Part shown: in pieces, positions 1 through 6,983 of the stretch
How the letters are laid out: every line of letters starts with the position of its first letter
Position numbering within the stretch: the stretch's first letter is position 1
Source of the DNA: a bacterium
GTDB taxonomy: Bacteria; Planctomycetota; UBA11346
Length of the DNA stretch: 15,976 bases
Direction of reading: 5' to 3'
Assembly: GCA_020049615.1 (NCBI GenBank)
Contig: JAIFKN010000198.1
Location: forward strand, 1 to 15,976
Notes under the pieces: generated by a model
Database searches by the model: none
Told to the model about the DNA's origin: nothing
Seen by the model: the letters and a program-made list of their open reading frames with translations, nothing else
Position numbers and translations under genes: made by a program

Positions 1-69
1 CAGCACGCTGCGGTAGGCGTCGCCTTCGGCGGCCGGCAGGGCGAGGCAGAGCAGGGCAAGCAGGAGCAT
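1..69 (-). CDS. N-terminus of a secreted protein (partial, runs off left edge)
   Basis: A leftward ATG at 67-69 opens a frame that stays open to the window edge, giving 23 residues. They begin MLLLALLCLALPAAEGDAYR. This reads as a classical signal peptide: a hydrophobic leucine-rich core of about 11 residues ending in a small-residue LPAA cleavage region. The mature protein is therefore probably exported. It lies downstream of the ABC ATPase gene on the same strand, with a 184-bp gap filled by a hairpin repeat, so it may or may not be cotranscribed with the transporter. Too little is visible to assign a family. The export signal is clear; that this is the true start is an inference from the signal-peptide shape. 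Confidence 0.6.
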   Translation of the reverse strand, partial: MLLLALLCLALPAAEGDAYRSVL

Positions 70-71
70 CC

Positions 72-204
72 GCAACTGCTCAGGGGCTCCGCCCCTGCGG
101 CCCTGCGGGCCTGTCCCCGCTGCCTGTGTCGCAGCTCGGTTTCGTTCCGCAACCGCGGGCGGATGGGCTTCGCCCATGATATCCGCCCACCGCCGCTCGG
201 CGGC
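72..204 (+). repeat. Multi-hairpin intergenic repeat, full-length copy A
   Basis: About 130 bp made of successive palindromes with very short loops. H1 is CAGGGGC-tcc-GCCCCTG (81-97). H2 is GGCCC-tgc-GGGCC (99-111). H3 is CGGTT...AACCG (137-155). H4 is ATGGGC-ttc-GCCCAT (163-177), nested inside GGGCGGAT/ATCCGCCC. H5 is CCGCCG-ct-CGGCGG (190-203). The same ordered modules occur in reverse orientation at 14699-14841, and the first two recur with one mismatch at 15852-15906. It fills the gap between the ABC ATPase stop and the start of the partial secreted gene. No T-tract follows the stems, so a simple intrinsic terminator is not supported. The REP/BIME-like label is an inference. Confidence 0.8.
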
Positions 205-253
205 AGCCCCATCGCTGCGCGACGGGGCCCCGGCCTGAGCTGTTACGAGCATC

Positions 254-1072
254 CTACGCATGGCTCGCTCCGGTCTGCTGCGGCACGTTGGCGGTCGCGC
301 CGCTGTCGTCGACGTCGCCGAGGCTGGCCTTGACGATCTGCACGTCGCGGGTCACCGCGATGCGCTCGATCTCGCCGCCGCTGATCCACACCATGCGGCT
401 GGAGACCGCCAGCATCTCGTGGTCGTGCGTCGCGCAGATGATCGTCGTGCCGGCCTCGTTCAGCTCGCGCAGGATGCGGTGCACCTCCTTGCCCGAGGCG
501 AAGTCGAGGTTGGCCGTCGGCTCGTCGCACAGCAGCAGGCTCGGTGCGTTGGCCAGCGCCCGCGCGATCGCCGTGCGCTGCTGCTGGCCGCCCGACATCT
601 GCTTCGGCCGGTGGTTCCAGCGGTCGCCCAGCCCGACCATGCCCAGCAGCTTCATGCCCCGTTCGCGCGCCTCGTCGGCGTGCATGCCGGCGAAGGTCAT
701 CGGCAGGGTCACGTTCTCCAGCGCGGTCATCACCGAGTTGAGGTTGTAGCTCTGGAACACGTAGCCGATCTTGCGGCAGCGCAGGAACGCCAGCTCCTGC
801 GCGTTCAGCTGCGCCATGTCCACCTCGTCGATGAACACCCGTCCGGCGGTCGGCGAGTCGAGTCCGCCGACCATGTTGAAGAAGGTCGACTTGCCCGAGC
901 CCGACGGGCCCATCACGCAGATGTACTCGCCACGGAAGAGCTCCAGGTCGATGCCCTTGAGCGCGTGGGTGATCTCGGCGCCGCGCTGGTAGGTCTTCTT
1001 CACCCCCTGGGCGCGCACCAGGATGTGCTTGCCCACGGCGTACTCGGCGGCGTTGAACGGGGATTCGGTCAT
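254..1072 (-). CDS. ABC transporter ATPase, LolD/MacB-type
   Basis: This is the nucleotide-binding subunit that would energise the FtsX-type permease encoded immediately upstream. In the 272-residue form all ABC motifs are intact: Walker A GPSGSGKST (55-63), Q-loop Gln107 in YVFQSYNL, signature SGGQQ (160-164), Walker B LLLCDE (179-184) followed by the D-loop (NLD, 188-190), and H-loop His216 in ATHDHE. Length and motif spacing fit the LolD/MacB/FtsE class rather than importer ATPases. The 1072 start is preferred because AGGGG lies 8 nt upstream. ATG codons at 1078 and 1120 are in frame; the latter adds a low-complexity PKPEARSPKP-type leader encoded by heptad repeats. The C-terminal tail after about residue 250 is unlike the family core. 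The substrate is not determinable; related systems act on lipoproteins, peptides or envelope components. Confidence 0.92.
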   Translation of the reverse strand: MTESPFNAAEYAVGKHILVRAQGVKKTYQRGAEITHALKGIDLELFRGEYICVMGPSGSGKSTFFNMVGGLDSPTAGRVFIDEVDMAQLNAQELAFLRCRKIGYVFQSYNLNSVMTALENVTLPMTFAGMHADEARERGMKLLGMVGLGDRWNHRPKQMSGGQQQRTAIARALANAPSLLLCDEPTANLDFASGKEVHRILRELNEAGTTIICATHDHEMLAVSSRMVWISGGEIERIAVTRDVQIVKASLGDVDDSGATANVPQQTGASHA

Positions 1073-1085
1073 GGCCATTGCCCCT

Positions 1086-1115
1086 GGCTTCGGGCTTCGG
1101 GCTTCGGGCTTCGGG
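1086..1115 (+). repeat. Heptanucleotide tandem array, unit GGCTTCG, four copies
   Basis: Four exact head-to-tail 7-bp units run from 1086 to 1113, with GG continuing. They lie just upstream of the ABC ATPase start. A 12-mer, CCATTGCCCCTG, flanks the array as a direct repeat at 1075-1086 and 1117-1128. Read on the gene strand, each 12-mer contains a purine-rich AGGGG followed by an ATG, so the array separates two nearly identical start sites. The unit is the inverted near-match of the array at 1169-1189. Confidence 0.9.
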
Positions 1116-1168
1116 TCCATTGCCCCTGACCCGGCACGGGCCGCGTGAACACGGCGGGCGTCCCGAGG

Positions 1169-1189
1169 CCTGAAGCCTGAAGCCTGAAG
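1169..1189 (+). repeat. Heptanucleotide tandem array, unit CCTGAAG, three full copies plus partial units
   Basis: Three exact units with partial copies on each side (AGG before, CCTGG after). On the minus strand the unit reads AGGCTTC, one base different from the GGGCTTC register of the 1086-1115 array. The two arrays are therefore inverted relatives that could pair into a long imperfect stem with a loop of about 50 nt. Both lie in the 133-bp gap between the permease stop and the ATPase start. Confidence 0.85.
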
Positions 1190-1205
1190 CCTGGTGCAAT
1201 GCTGC

Positions 1206-2650
1206 TCATTCCACCCTCATCGCTTCCATCGGGGCCATGCGCGAGGCCAGCCACGACGGGTAGATGCGAAGATGCATGCCAGGCCGCAGAGGATCAGGCC
1301 GAGCACGGGGAAGTACCACAGCAGGTGTCCGCCGTAGAACCAGCCGCCTTTGACCAGGGAGAGCAGCAGGCCCACCAGCATGCCCATCGCGCCGCCGGCT
1401 GCGCCCTGGATGCCGGCCTCCATGAGGAACTGCGTCAGGATGAAGCCATCGGTGGCGCCGAGGCACTTCATCGTCGCGATCTCGCGGAAGCGCTCGGTGA
1501 TGGCCATGAGCATCGCGTTGGCGATGCCGACCATGCAGACGAGGAAGGAGATGGCGACGAGGAAGGCCTGACGGGTCGAGACCAGACCACCGTCCGGATC
1601 GACCTTGCCGGCCAGCGCCTGCTCGCGGGCGGCCAGGTCGCGTTCGTCATCGAGGGCGCGGTCGAGGCGCAGCAGTTCGGCGCGGGGGATCTTCCCCTCC
1701 AGCACCTCGACCATGCGGTCGTCATCGAGCTGCTGCAGCTTCTCGTCCAAGGTCTCCTTGGTGCGGAAGCTGGCCAGCCAGCGCGTACGCCCCTCCTCCG
1801 AGGCGAGTCCGGCGGTGACCTGGTCGCGGAGTCGGTCGAGGCTGCAGGCAGACTGCAGGTCGGCGACCGTCGCGACCGGATGCAAGCCGCCAAAGCCGTG
1901 TGCGGCGAGCAGGGTGGCGAAAGCCTGGACGCCATCCGGCTTGGCTTCGGCCAGCCAGGCGATCCAGCCTTCGCGTTCGGTCGCGCTGGTCAGCTGCGTC
2001 ACGGCGGTCTCGAACGTGCCGATGCGCGCGTGCCAGTCGCGCACCAGCGCGGCCAACTCGGCGGCGGTGGCGGTGGCGGCGTCGACCGCGGCGCGCACCT
2101 CGTCCAGGGGCAGCGGCATGCGGTCGGCGCGCACGCGCTGGGCGGCGGTGGCGAAGGCGGCCCAGCGCTCGCTCTGGGCCAGCCACGCCAGGACCTCGTC
2201 GTTGCGCGCCCGACGCACCAGCATGGCGCGGGTGCCGGCGTCCTGGCGGTCGATCCACGCGATGATGGCGCGCTCGCGGCTGCAGGCGGCAGCCAGGGCG
2301 GCAAGGCGCTCCGGCTGCCAGCCGGCGATGGCGGCGTAGTCGGCCAGCGGCGTCGCCGGGTTGGCCAGGCGGGTGGCCAGCAGGTTGGGGTTGGGCCGGC
2401 CGAACCACAGGTCGGCGGCCACCGCCGAACGGCGCGCCTGCTTCAGTTCGGCGCGCACGCCCTGGTCGACGGCGCGGGCGATGACGCTGTCCGACAGCAG
2501 GTTCATGAAGAACGCCACCGCCAGGATGATCACCATGGTGGTCAGCACCGAGCGGAACAGGCGGTGCTTGATGCCCTTCAGGCACAGCCCGAAGGTGCGC
2601 GCCAGCGAGAGCTGGACCTGGGCCCGGACGTCGATGGGGGGGTGCGCCAT
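1206..2650 (-). CDS. FtsX/MacB-type ABC transporter permease, probable 3' frameshift
   Basis: Inner-membrane permease partner of the downstream ATPase. It has one N-terminal membrane segment (about residues 34-54), a large extracytoplasmic region (about 55-358), and three C-terminal segments (about 362-384, 408-433, 442-463). FtsX-domain signatures are clear: ERFREIATMKCLGAT, then FLMEAGIQGAAGG. The large loop is alanine-rich and looks helical, unlike the beta-rich periplasmic core typical of MacB. The uninterrupted frame ends at 1217 with the unconvincing tail STRRGWPRAWPRWKR. A neighbouring frame from about 1266 supplies the expected family ending, RIYPSWLASRMAPMEAMRVE, with stop 1206-1208. 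One base therefore appears missing around 1266-1273, by sequencing error or real mutation. The start follows the upstream gene by only 3 nt, indicating an operon. Confidence 0.85.
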
Positions 2651-2653
2651 GGG

Positions 2654-5116
2654 TCAGCCCGCGAAGATGCCCATGGTCTTGGGCATCAGACCGGTGGTGA
2701 GATGGTAGATCCAGCCGATGCTGAGGGTGACGATCACCGCCAGCAGTTCGCCCATGATCAGGCCGATGAACAACGGCTTGAGGCTCTGGTAGACGCGTCC
2801 GCCCCCGAACCGGACGACCAGTTCCTTGGCGGCCCAGCCGATGAGGAAGGACAGCCACACCCGCTGCGCCGGATAGGTGTCCCAGACCAGGAAGATGATC
2901 GGATGCAGGTAGAAGCCGGCCCAGCGGAAGCGGATCAGCGAGAACACCACCACCGCGACTAGTCCGAAGGCGATCCAGCCCAGTTCCTTGGCTTTGCCGA
3001 CGTTGTCGGCGACGAGCGGCAGCTTCTCCAGCCCGCTGGCGGCGGTGGTCGCGGCGTACTGCCCGGTCTCGACCAGGGTGTTCACCCCGCGGCTGGCCTC
3101 GTTGACGTTGATGCCCACCGTCATCTGCGCCCAGGTGTCGCGGGTCGAGCCGAAGTTGTACATGCCCCAGCAGGTGGCGAGGAGGCCGACGCCCAGGGCG
3201 ATGGCGATGACGGCGAAGCCGACGCCGGCCAGCCGCAGGCGTCGCACCCCGGTGTTTTCCGCCATCTTGAACGCGTTGGCGGCGAAGGGCATGAGGCACT
3301 CGCGCGGATCCTGCGACAGCACCACGCCGAGGTAGTAGATCATCACCAGCGGTGCGGCGCCGATGGCGCTGAGGCCGAGGGTGTTGGCGAGCAGCTGGGC
3401 CGGCTGCCAACCCGCCTGGAGGAAGGGGACGCCCGCCTCGCACACCACGCGGGTGAAGACGAGGAAGAACACCATCAGGGTGAGGGCATATGCCAGAGCG
3501 ACGAACCAGTCGATGGCGAAGGCGCCGACCAGCACGGCGGTGAATCCGGCGAAGGCGAGCAGGAACAGGCGCGCCGCCCACACCGGTTCGGCGTGATCGC
3601 CACTGGCGCCGCCACCCAGGCCGAGCGCCTTCCGCGCCACCGCCAGGTAGTAGGTGCGGCCGGTGTAGAGCAGGATGATGGCATAGCCGACATAGGCGCC
3701 ACTGCGCGCGGAGGGCAGGTCGGTGGTGGCGCCGGTCGCGGTATAGAACTGCAGGTTGAACAGCACCACGACGAAGCCGACGACGCCCATCGAGAAGGAC
3801 ACCTCGGAACTGATGAAGAAGGCCAGGCCGATGATGGCGAAGTAGATGTCGCCGAAGCCGAGTGCGCTGGTGCCGCCTGCCTGGTTGGCCTTGGGGATGA
3901 GGAAGGTGACCACATCCCACTGGCCCCAGTGCAGGGTGACGACGGGCACCCAACCGGGGAACCACACTGCGGCGTAGTTGAGCAGGTGGACGGCGAGGAT
4001 CGGCACCAGCCCGAACCAGAACAGCCGGTTGCGGAAGATGTCGCTGAACAGCGAGTCGCCCGAACGCTGCAGCAGGGCGGTGGCGACGGCGGCGATCGGG
4101 TAGTTGAGCTGCTCGTGGTGCGACCACTGGCGGTGCACGATCAGCTGCAGCATGAGGATGGCGAGGGTGAACAGGAGGACCAGCGGCAGCCAGAAGGCCA
4201 GCGCTGGCAGCCAGTCGCGGATCGGAGTCTTGGCCAGGGGCAGGGTCTCGTCCCCTACTGGAAGACCCTGGGTCATGCCGGTATAGACGCGCTCGTAGTC
4301 CTGCGTCGCGGCGTTGAGGCGCGAGGCGAAGGCGCGGTCGAGGCGGCTGCGCGCCAATCCCCACTCCGGTGGCGAGCTGTCGCCGGCGGCCAGCGTCTTC
4401 GGCATGCGCTGAAGCAGCGCGCCAGCGGCGGTCCAGCGCTCGGCCTGGTCGGCGACCGCTCGTTGCAGGGACCGCTCGGTGTTGTCCCGGGCCAGCTCCT
4501 GGTCCTGGTCGCGCCACATCTTCGGCGGCATCAGGTCCGCGACATCGAGGGCGGCTGCGTAGGCGGCTGCATCCACGCCGGCCCCAGCGAGCTCGGTTGT
4601 CAGCGAACCGTCGGCAAGGGCCGCGCGTTCTGCCGCGATCGCTCCACCGAGGGCCGCGACTTCGGGAGCGCCGCCGTGCGGGAAGAGATGCTCGGGCAGA
4701 TGGCCGAGGATGTCGAACTTGCGCCACTCCGGCCGGGTGTCGGCCTGGGTCTGGGCGGTGACGATGGCGCGCTGGAAGTAGCGCAGGAAGCCCGAGGTCG
4801 GCAGCCACGACACCAGCAGGGTGAGGGCGAAGACGAGGGCCAGCTCGCCGGTGCCCAGGCGCAGCAGGCGCGAGCGGCCGAGCAGGGGGTTCCACCCCAG
4901 GACGAGCAGGAGCGCGATGCCGAACGGCAGGGCCGGCACGAAGTTGCCGATCGCCGGGGACTGCAGCAGATACTGGTCGTTGAACCACGCCCCGACCACC
5001 ACGAACGACGACAGGACCAGGCCGAGGACCAGCGCCTTGGCGGTGAAGGCGCGGACGCGCCCTGGCTCGTCGGGCTGGGCCGGCAGCGCAGGTTCGGGCG
5101 TCGGTTCCGTGGCCAT
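2654..5116 (-). CDS. Polytopic membrane protein, DUF6785/DUF6784-like
   Basis: An 820-residue integral membrane protein. Hydrophobic segments lie near residues 22-45, 55-75 and 88-105, then a hydrophilic, probably non-membrane region runs to about 290, followed by roughly ten more segments. Recognisable pieces are LNYPIAAVATALLQ, FRNRLFWFGLVPILAVHLLN, ISSEVSFSMGVVGF and the C-terminal WLSFLIGWAAKELVVRFGG...YQSLKPLFIGLIMGELL. These resemble the DUF6785 region followed by the C-terminal DUF6784 region found in Planctomycetota and Verrucomicrobiota. The match is from memory of the family. Function is unknown; a transport role is a guess. It is the first gene of the leftward block, 3 nt before the permease. 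No clear ribosome-binding site precedes the ATG. The 149-bp gap upstream (5117-5265) should hold the promoter, but no convincing -35/-10 pair was found. Confidence 0.75.
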   Translation of the reverse strand: MATEPTPEPALPAQPDEPGRVRAFTAKALVLGLVLSSFVVVGAWFNDQYLLQSPAIGNFVPALPFGIALLLVLGWNPLLGRSRLLRLGTGELALVFALTLLVSWLPTSGFLRYFQRAIVTAQTQADTRPEWRKFDILGHLPEHLFPHGGAPEVAALGGAIAAERAALADGSLTTELAGAGVDAAAYAAALDVADLMPPKMWRDQDQELARDNTERSLQRAVADQAERWTAAGALLQRMPKTLAAGDSSPPEWGLARSRLDRAFASRLNAATQDYERVYTGMTQGLPVGDETLPLAKTPIRDWLPALAFWLPLVLLFTLAILMLQLIVHRQWSHHEQLNYPIAAVATALLQRSGDSLFSDIFRNRLFWFGLVPILAVHLLNYAAVWFPGWVPVVTLHWGQWDVVTFLIPKANQAGGTSALGFGDIYFAIIGLAFFISSEVSFSMGVVGFVVVLFNLQFYTATGATTDLPSARSGAYVGYAIILLYTGRTYYLAVARKALGLGGGASGDHAEPVWAARLFLLAFAGFTAVLVGAFAIDWFVALAYALTLMVFFLVFTRVVCEAGVPFLQAGWQPAQLLANTLGLSAIGAAPLVMIYYLGVVLSQDPRECLMPFAANAFKMAENTGVRRLRLAGVGFAVIAIALGVGLLATCWGMYNFGSTRDTWAQMTVGINVNEASRGVNTLVETGQYAATTAASGLEKLPLVADNVGKAKELGWIAFGLVAVVVFSLIRFRWAGFYLHPIIFLVWDTYPAQRVWLSFLIGWAAKELVVRFGGGRVYQSLKPLFIGLIMGELLAVIVTLSIGWIYHLTTGLMPKTMGIFAG

Positions 5117-5265
5117 GGGCGGGGCAGGCTGGGGAAAATCGGCCCGGACTCAAGCACTATGGCCCAGTCGGGTCGAGAGGTGCATGGGATGGGGCGGTCG
5201 CGTGAAGAACGTGCGCATGCCTGATCGTGACCAGCACCAGTGCTTGACGCGCCTCGTTGGGGGGG

Positions 5266-6108
5266 CTAGTCCGCAGGGCCGAGCCGCCGGCAGCGCAAGC
5301 CGAGCCACCAGGCCTCCTCGAGCCGTTCGCGGACGCGGAAGCCAGCCTGCTTGAGGGCGGCGCGCACCTCGCGTTCGCGCCGCGTGGCGATGCCGGAGAG
5401 CACCAGACGCCCGCCGGCCGCCAGGCGGGGCAGGCGCGGATCGGCACACAGGCGCAGGACGAGGTCGGCGTAGAGGTTGCCGACCACCAGATCGTAGGCC
5501 GTGCCGGCCGGCACGGCGTCGAGCAGGTCGCCGCGGCGCACCCGGGCGCCGGGGTAGCCGTTGGTCCGGCAGACCGCCCGGCAGGTGCGCACGGCGTGAG
5601 CATCGTAGTCGGTGAAATCGACCCGTCGCGCGCCGCGGGCGCGAGCTAGCAGGCCGAGGGCGCCGGTGCCGCAGCCCAGGTCGAGGACGCGCGCTCCGGC
5701 GAGGTCCTCGCCCAGCAGCAGGCGGGCTGACAGCCGCGTGGTCGGATGGCGCCCGTCGCCGAAGGCGGGCGCTGGCGGCACGCTCAGGCGGATGGCGCCC
5801 CGCGGCAACCGGCTGCGGCCGGTCGGGTCGATCCAAACACCAGGCGCCAGTTCGACCGCCGTGCCGGGATGGCAGGCTCGCATCAGCGCCGCCTCGTCGT
5901 GGTCGCGGCGGTGCGCCGCCGGTCCCAGCGGCTGCAACGCCCGTCGCGCCGCCGCGCCGAGCCGTCCGCCGGCGGCGAAGACGCTGAACTCGGCGTCCTG
6001 GCCGCTGACCGCGGTGGCATGGGCGTGATGTCCGGCCGCGGTCAGGCGCTCCGCGCAGGCGCTCGCCACGCTGCTGTCCAGCAGCCAGAGCCATTCACGC
6101 CAGAGCAT
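5266..6108 (-). CDS. prmA: PrmA-like ribosomal protein L11 methyltransferase
   Basis: SAM-dependent methyltransferase expected to modify ribosomal protein L11 in the cytoplasm. In the 280-residue form, FGDGRHPTT (116-124) matches the PrmA FGTGTHPTT motif. VLDLGCGTGALGLLA from 141 is the SAM-binding glycine-rich loop. VVGNLYADLVLRL corresponds to the PrmA NILA-type motif in place of NPPY. The C-terminus fits the Rossmann fold (LVLSGI...EVRAALKQAGF). The first 100 residues are poorly conserved in this family and here are alanine-rich. The start at 6108 is chosen because GAGGGAG immediately precedes it and the upstream gene stops 10 nt earlier; a longer in-frame start at 6228 would overlap that gene. 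A related small-protein or lysine methyltransferase function is possible. Confidence 0.82.
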   Translation of the reverse strand: MLWREWLWLLDSSVASACAERLTAAGHHAHATAVSGQDAEFSVFAAGGRLGAAARRALQPLGPAAHRRDHDEAALMRACHPGTAVELAPGVWIDPTGRSRLPRGAIRLSVPPAPAFGDGRHPTTRLSARLLLGEDLAGARVLDLGCGTGALGLLARARGARRVDFTDYDAHAVRTCRAVCRTNGYPGARVRRGDLLDAVPAGTAYDLVVGNLYADLVLRLCADPRLPRLAAGGRLVLSGIATRREREVRAALKQAGFRVRERLEEAWWLGLRCRRLGPAD

Positions 6109-6118
6109 CGCTCCCTCA

Positions 6119-6886
6119 TCACCAGTGGATCTGGAGATTCCAGTTGGAATTGTGGCCGCCTCCATGGGCGATGAAGGTGCCGCCCCAGCCACCGCCGTTG
6201 CAACCCCAGCCGGTGGAACCCAGCCCACCGCCCCACCAGATCACGCGGGGCTGGTACAGGGAGCGCGGCCAGGATCCATAGGTGTACCAGCCGTCATTGG
6301 CGCTGCTGGCGGCGCGGCGGCGCTCGGTCCTCTCGTTGGCGGCGGCGAGGACGGCGCGTTGGCGCTCGCGGCGTTCGGCCTCCTCCTGGCGCAGGCGCTC
6401 GCGTTCGTCCCAGGCGATCCATCGGCCGTCGTGCCAGACCAGGCCCTGGGCCGCGGCAATCTCGTGCGGGCGGAGCCACACCCCGCCGACCATTTCCCGT
6501 CCAAGCAGGCGCTGCGCCTCGGCCTGATGGCGGTCGCGGGCGACGGCGCGTGCCGCCCAGGATTTGGCGAGGACGGGGTCGGCCTGGCGTGCGCGCTGTG
6601 CCAGGGCGCTCCAGGCCAGGCCGGAAGCGTCCGGCGGCAGGGCGGCGGCTTCGGAGCGCAGGTCGGACAGGGCCTTGGCCCGCGGGCTTTCGCCACGCAC
6701 GATGCGGGCGACCTGCGAGCGCGGCCAGGCGCGTTCTGCGACCATGCCGCCCTGGACCAGGCGCATCCGCACGTCCTGTGAGGTTTCGGCCACCAGTTCG
6801 CCGTCGATCACGGTGCCATCGGTCAGGGTGATCTCGGCCGTTGGCAGGCAGGCGAGCACGGCGACGAGCAGGAGCAGGGACCGCAT
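6119..6886 (-). CDS. Secreted protein with SH3-like N-terminal domain and Gly/Trp-rich tail
   Basis: 255 residues. The N-terminus MRSLLLLVAVLACLPTAE is a signal peptide with probable cleavage near residue 17. Residues 18-62 (ITLTDGTVIDGELVAET...RSQVARIV) form a small beta-barrel-like unit common in exported planctomycete proteins. Around 130-165 a short motif (GGVWLRPHEIAAAQGLVWHDGRWI) resembles the repeated W-[LI]-x-x-E/H units of the same proteins. A charged arginine/glutamate coiled-coil-like helix follows (about 165-195), then a glycine- and tryptophan-rich tail (WWGGGLGS..., ending NLQIHW). The longer open frame upstream of 6886 is antisense to the FGGY gene and is not coding. It forms a pair with prmA, 10 nt apart. 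Function unknown; probably envelope-associated. Confidence 0.8.
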   Translation of the reverse strand: MRSLLLLVAVLACLPTAEITLTDGTVIDGELVAETSQDVRMRLVQGGMVAERAWPRSQVARIVRGESPRAKALSDLRSEAAALPPDASGLAWSALAQRARQADPVLAKSWAARAVARDRHQAEAQRLLGREMVGGVWLRPHEIAAAQGLVWHDGRWIAWDERERLRQEEAERRERQRAVLAAANERTERRRAASSANDGWYTYGSWPRSLYQPRVIWWGGGLGSTGWGCNGGGWGGTFIAHGGGHNSNWNLQIHW

Positions 6887-6943
6887 GAGCTGAAAATCGC
6901 CAGCCGCGGGCCTGAGCAAGGTCGGCAGGTCCTCCATTATTCC

Positions 6944-6972
6944 TTGACTGGCATGGAGATCGGCGCTAGTCT
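6944..6972 (+). promoter_or_regulatory. Candidate sigma70-type promoter for the FGGY-ftsB pair
   Basis: TTGACT at 6944-6949 and TAGTCT at 6967-6972 are separated by exactly 17 nt in the 97-bp divergent gap. The -35 matches TTGACA at five of six positions; the -10 is weaker. The predicted transcription start falls only about 5 nt before the ATG at 6984, and no Shine-Dalgarno sequence is visible, so the transcript would be nearly leaderless. Confidence 0.5.
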
Positions 6973-6983
6973 GCCCGATCACA

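Noticed and set aside
81..111. Intrinsic terminator
   Set aside because: The stems are strong but no T-run follows on either strand, and the same block occurs in positions unrelated to transcript ends.
1069..1254. Small peptide gene over the heptad arrays
   Set aside because: The PKPEARS-type protein simply reflects 7-bp repeats translated in three frames; no ribosome-binding site or family supports it.
1199..2962. A 587-residue rightward open frame
   Set aside because: Antisense shadow of the ABC permease, rich in Gly, Gln, His and Asp, a common artefact opposite GC-rich coding strands.
1722..5153. A 1143-residue leftward open frame
   Set aside because: It is an Arg/Pro/Ala-rich shadow in a second frame of the DUF6785-like and permease genes, with no domain motifs. 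Such frames are expected in very GC-rich DNA.
3593..5224. A 543-residue rightward open frame
   Set aside because: Antisense shadow of the DUF6785-like gene; the opposite strand has clear membrane segments and family motifs.
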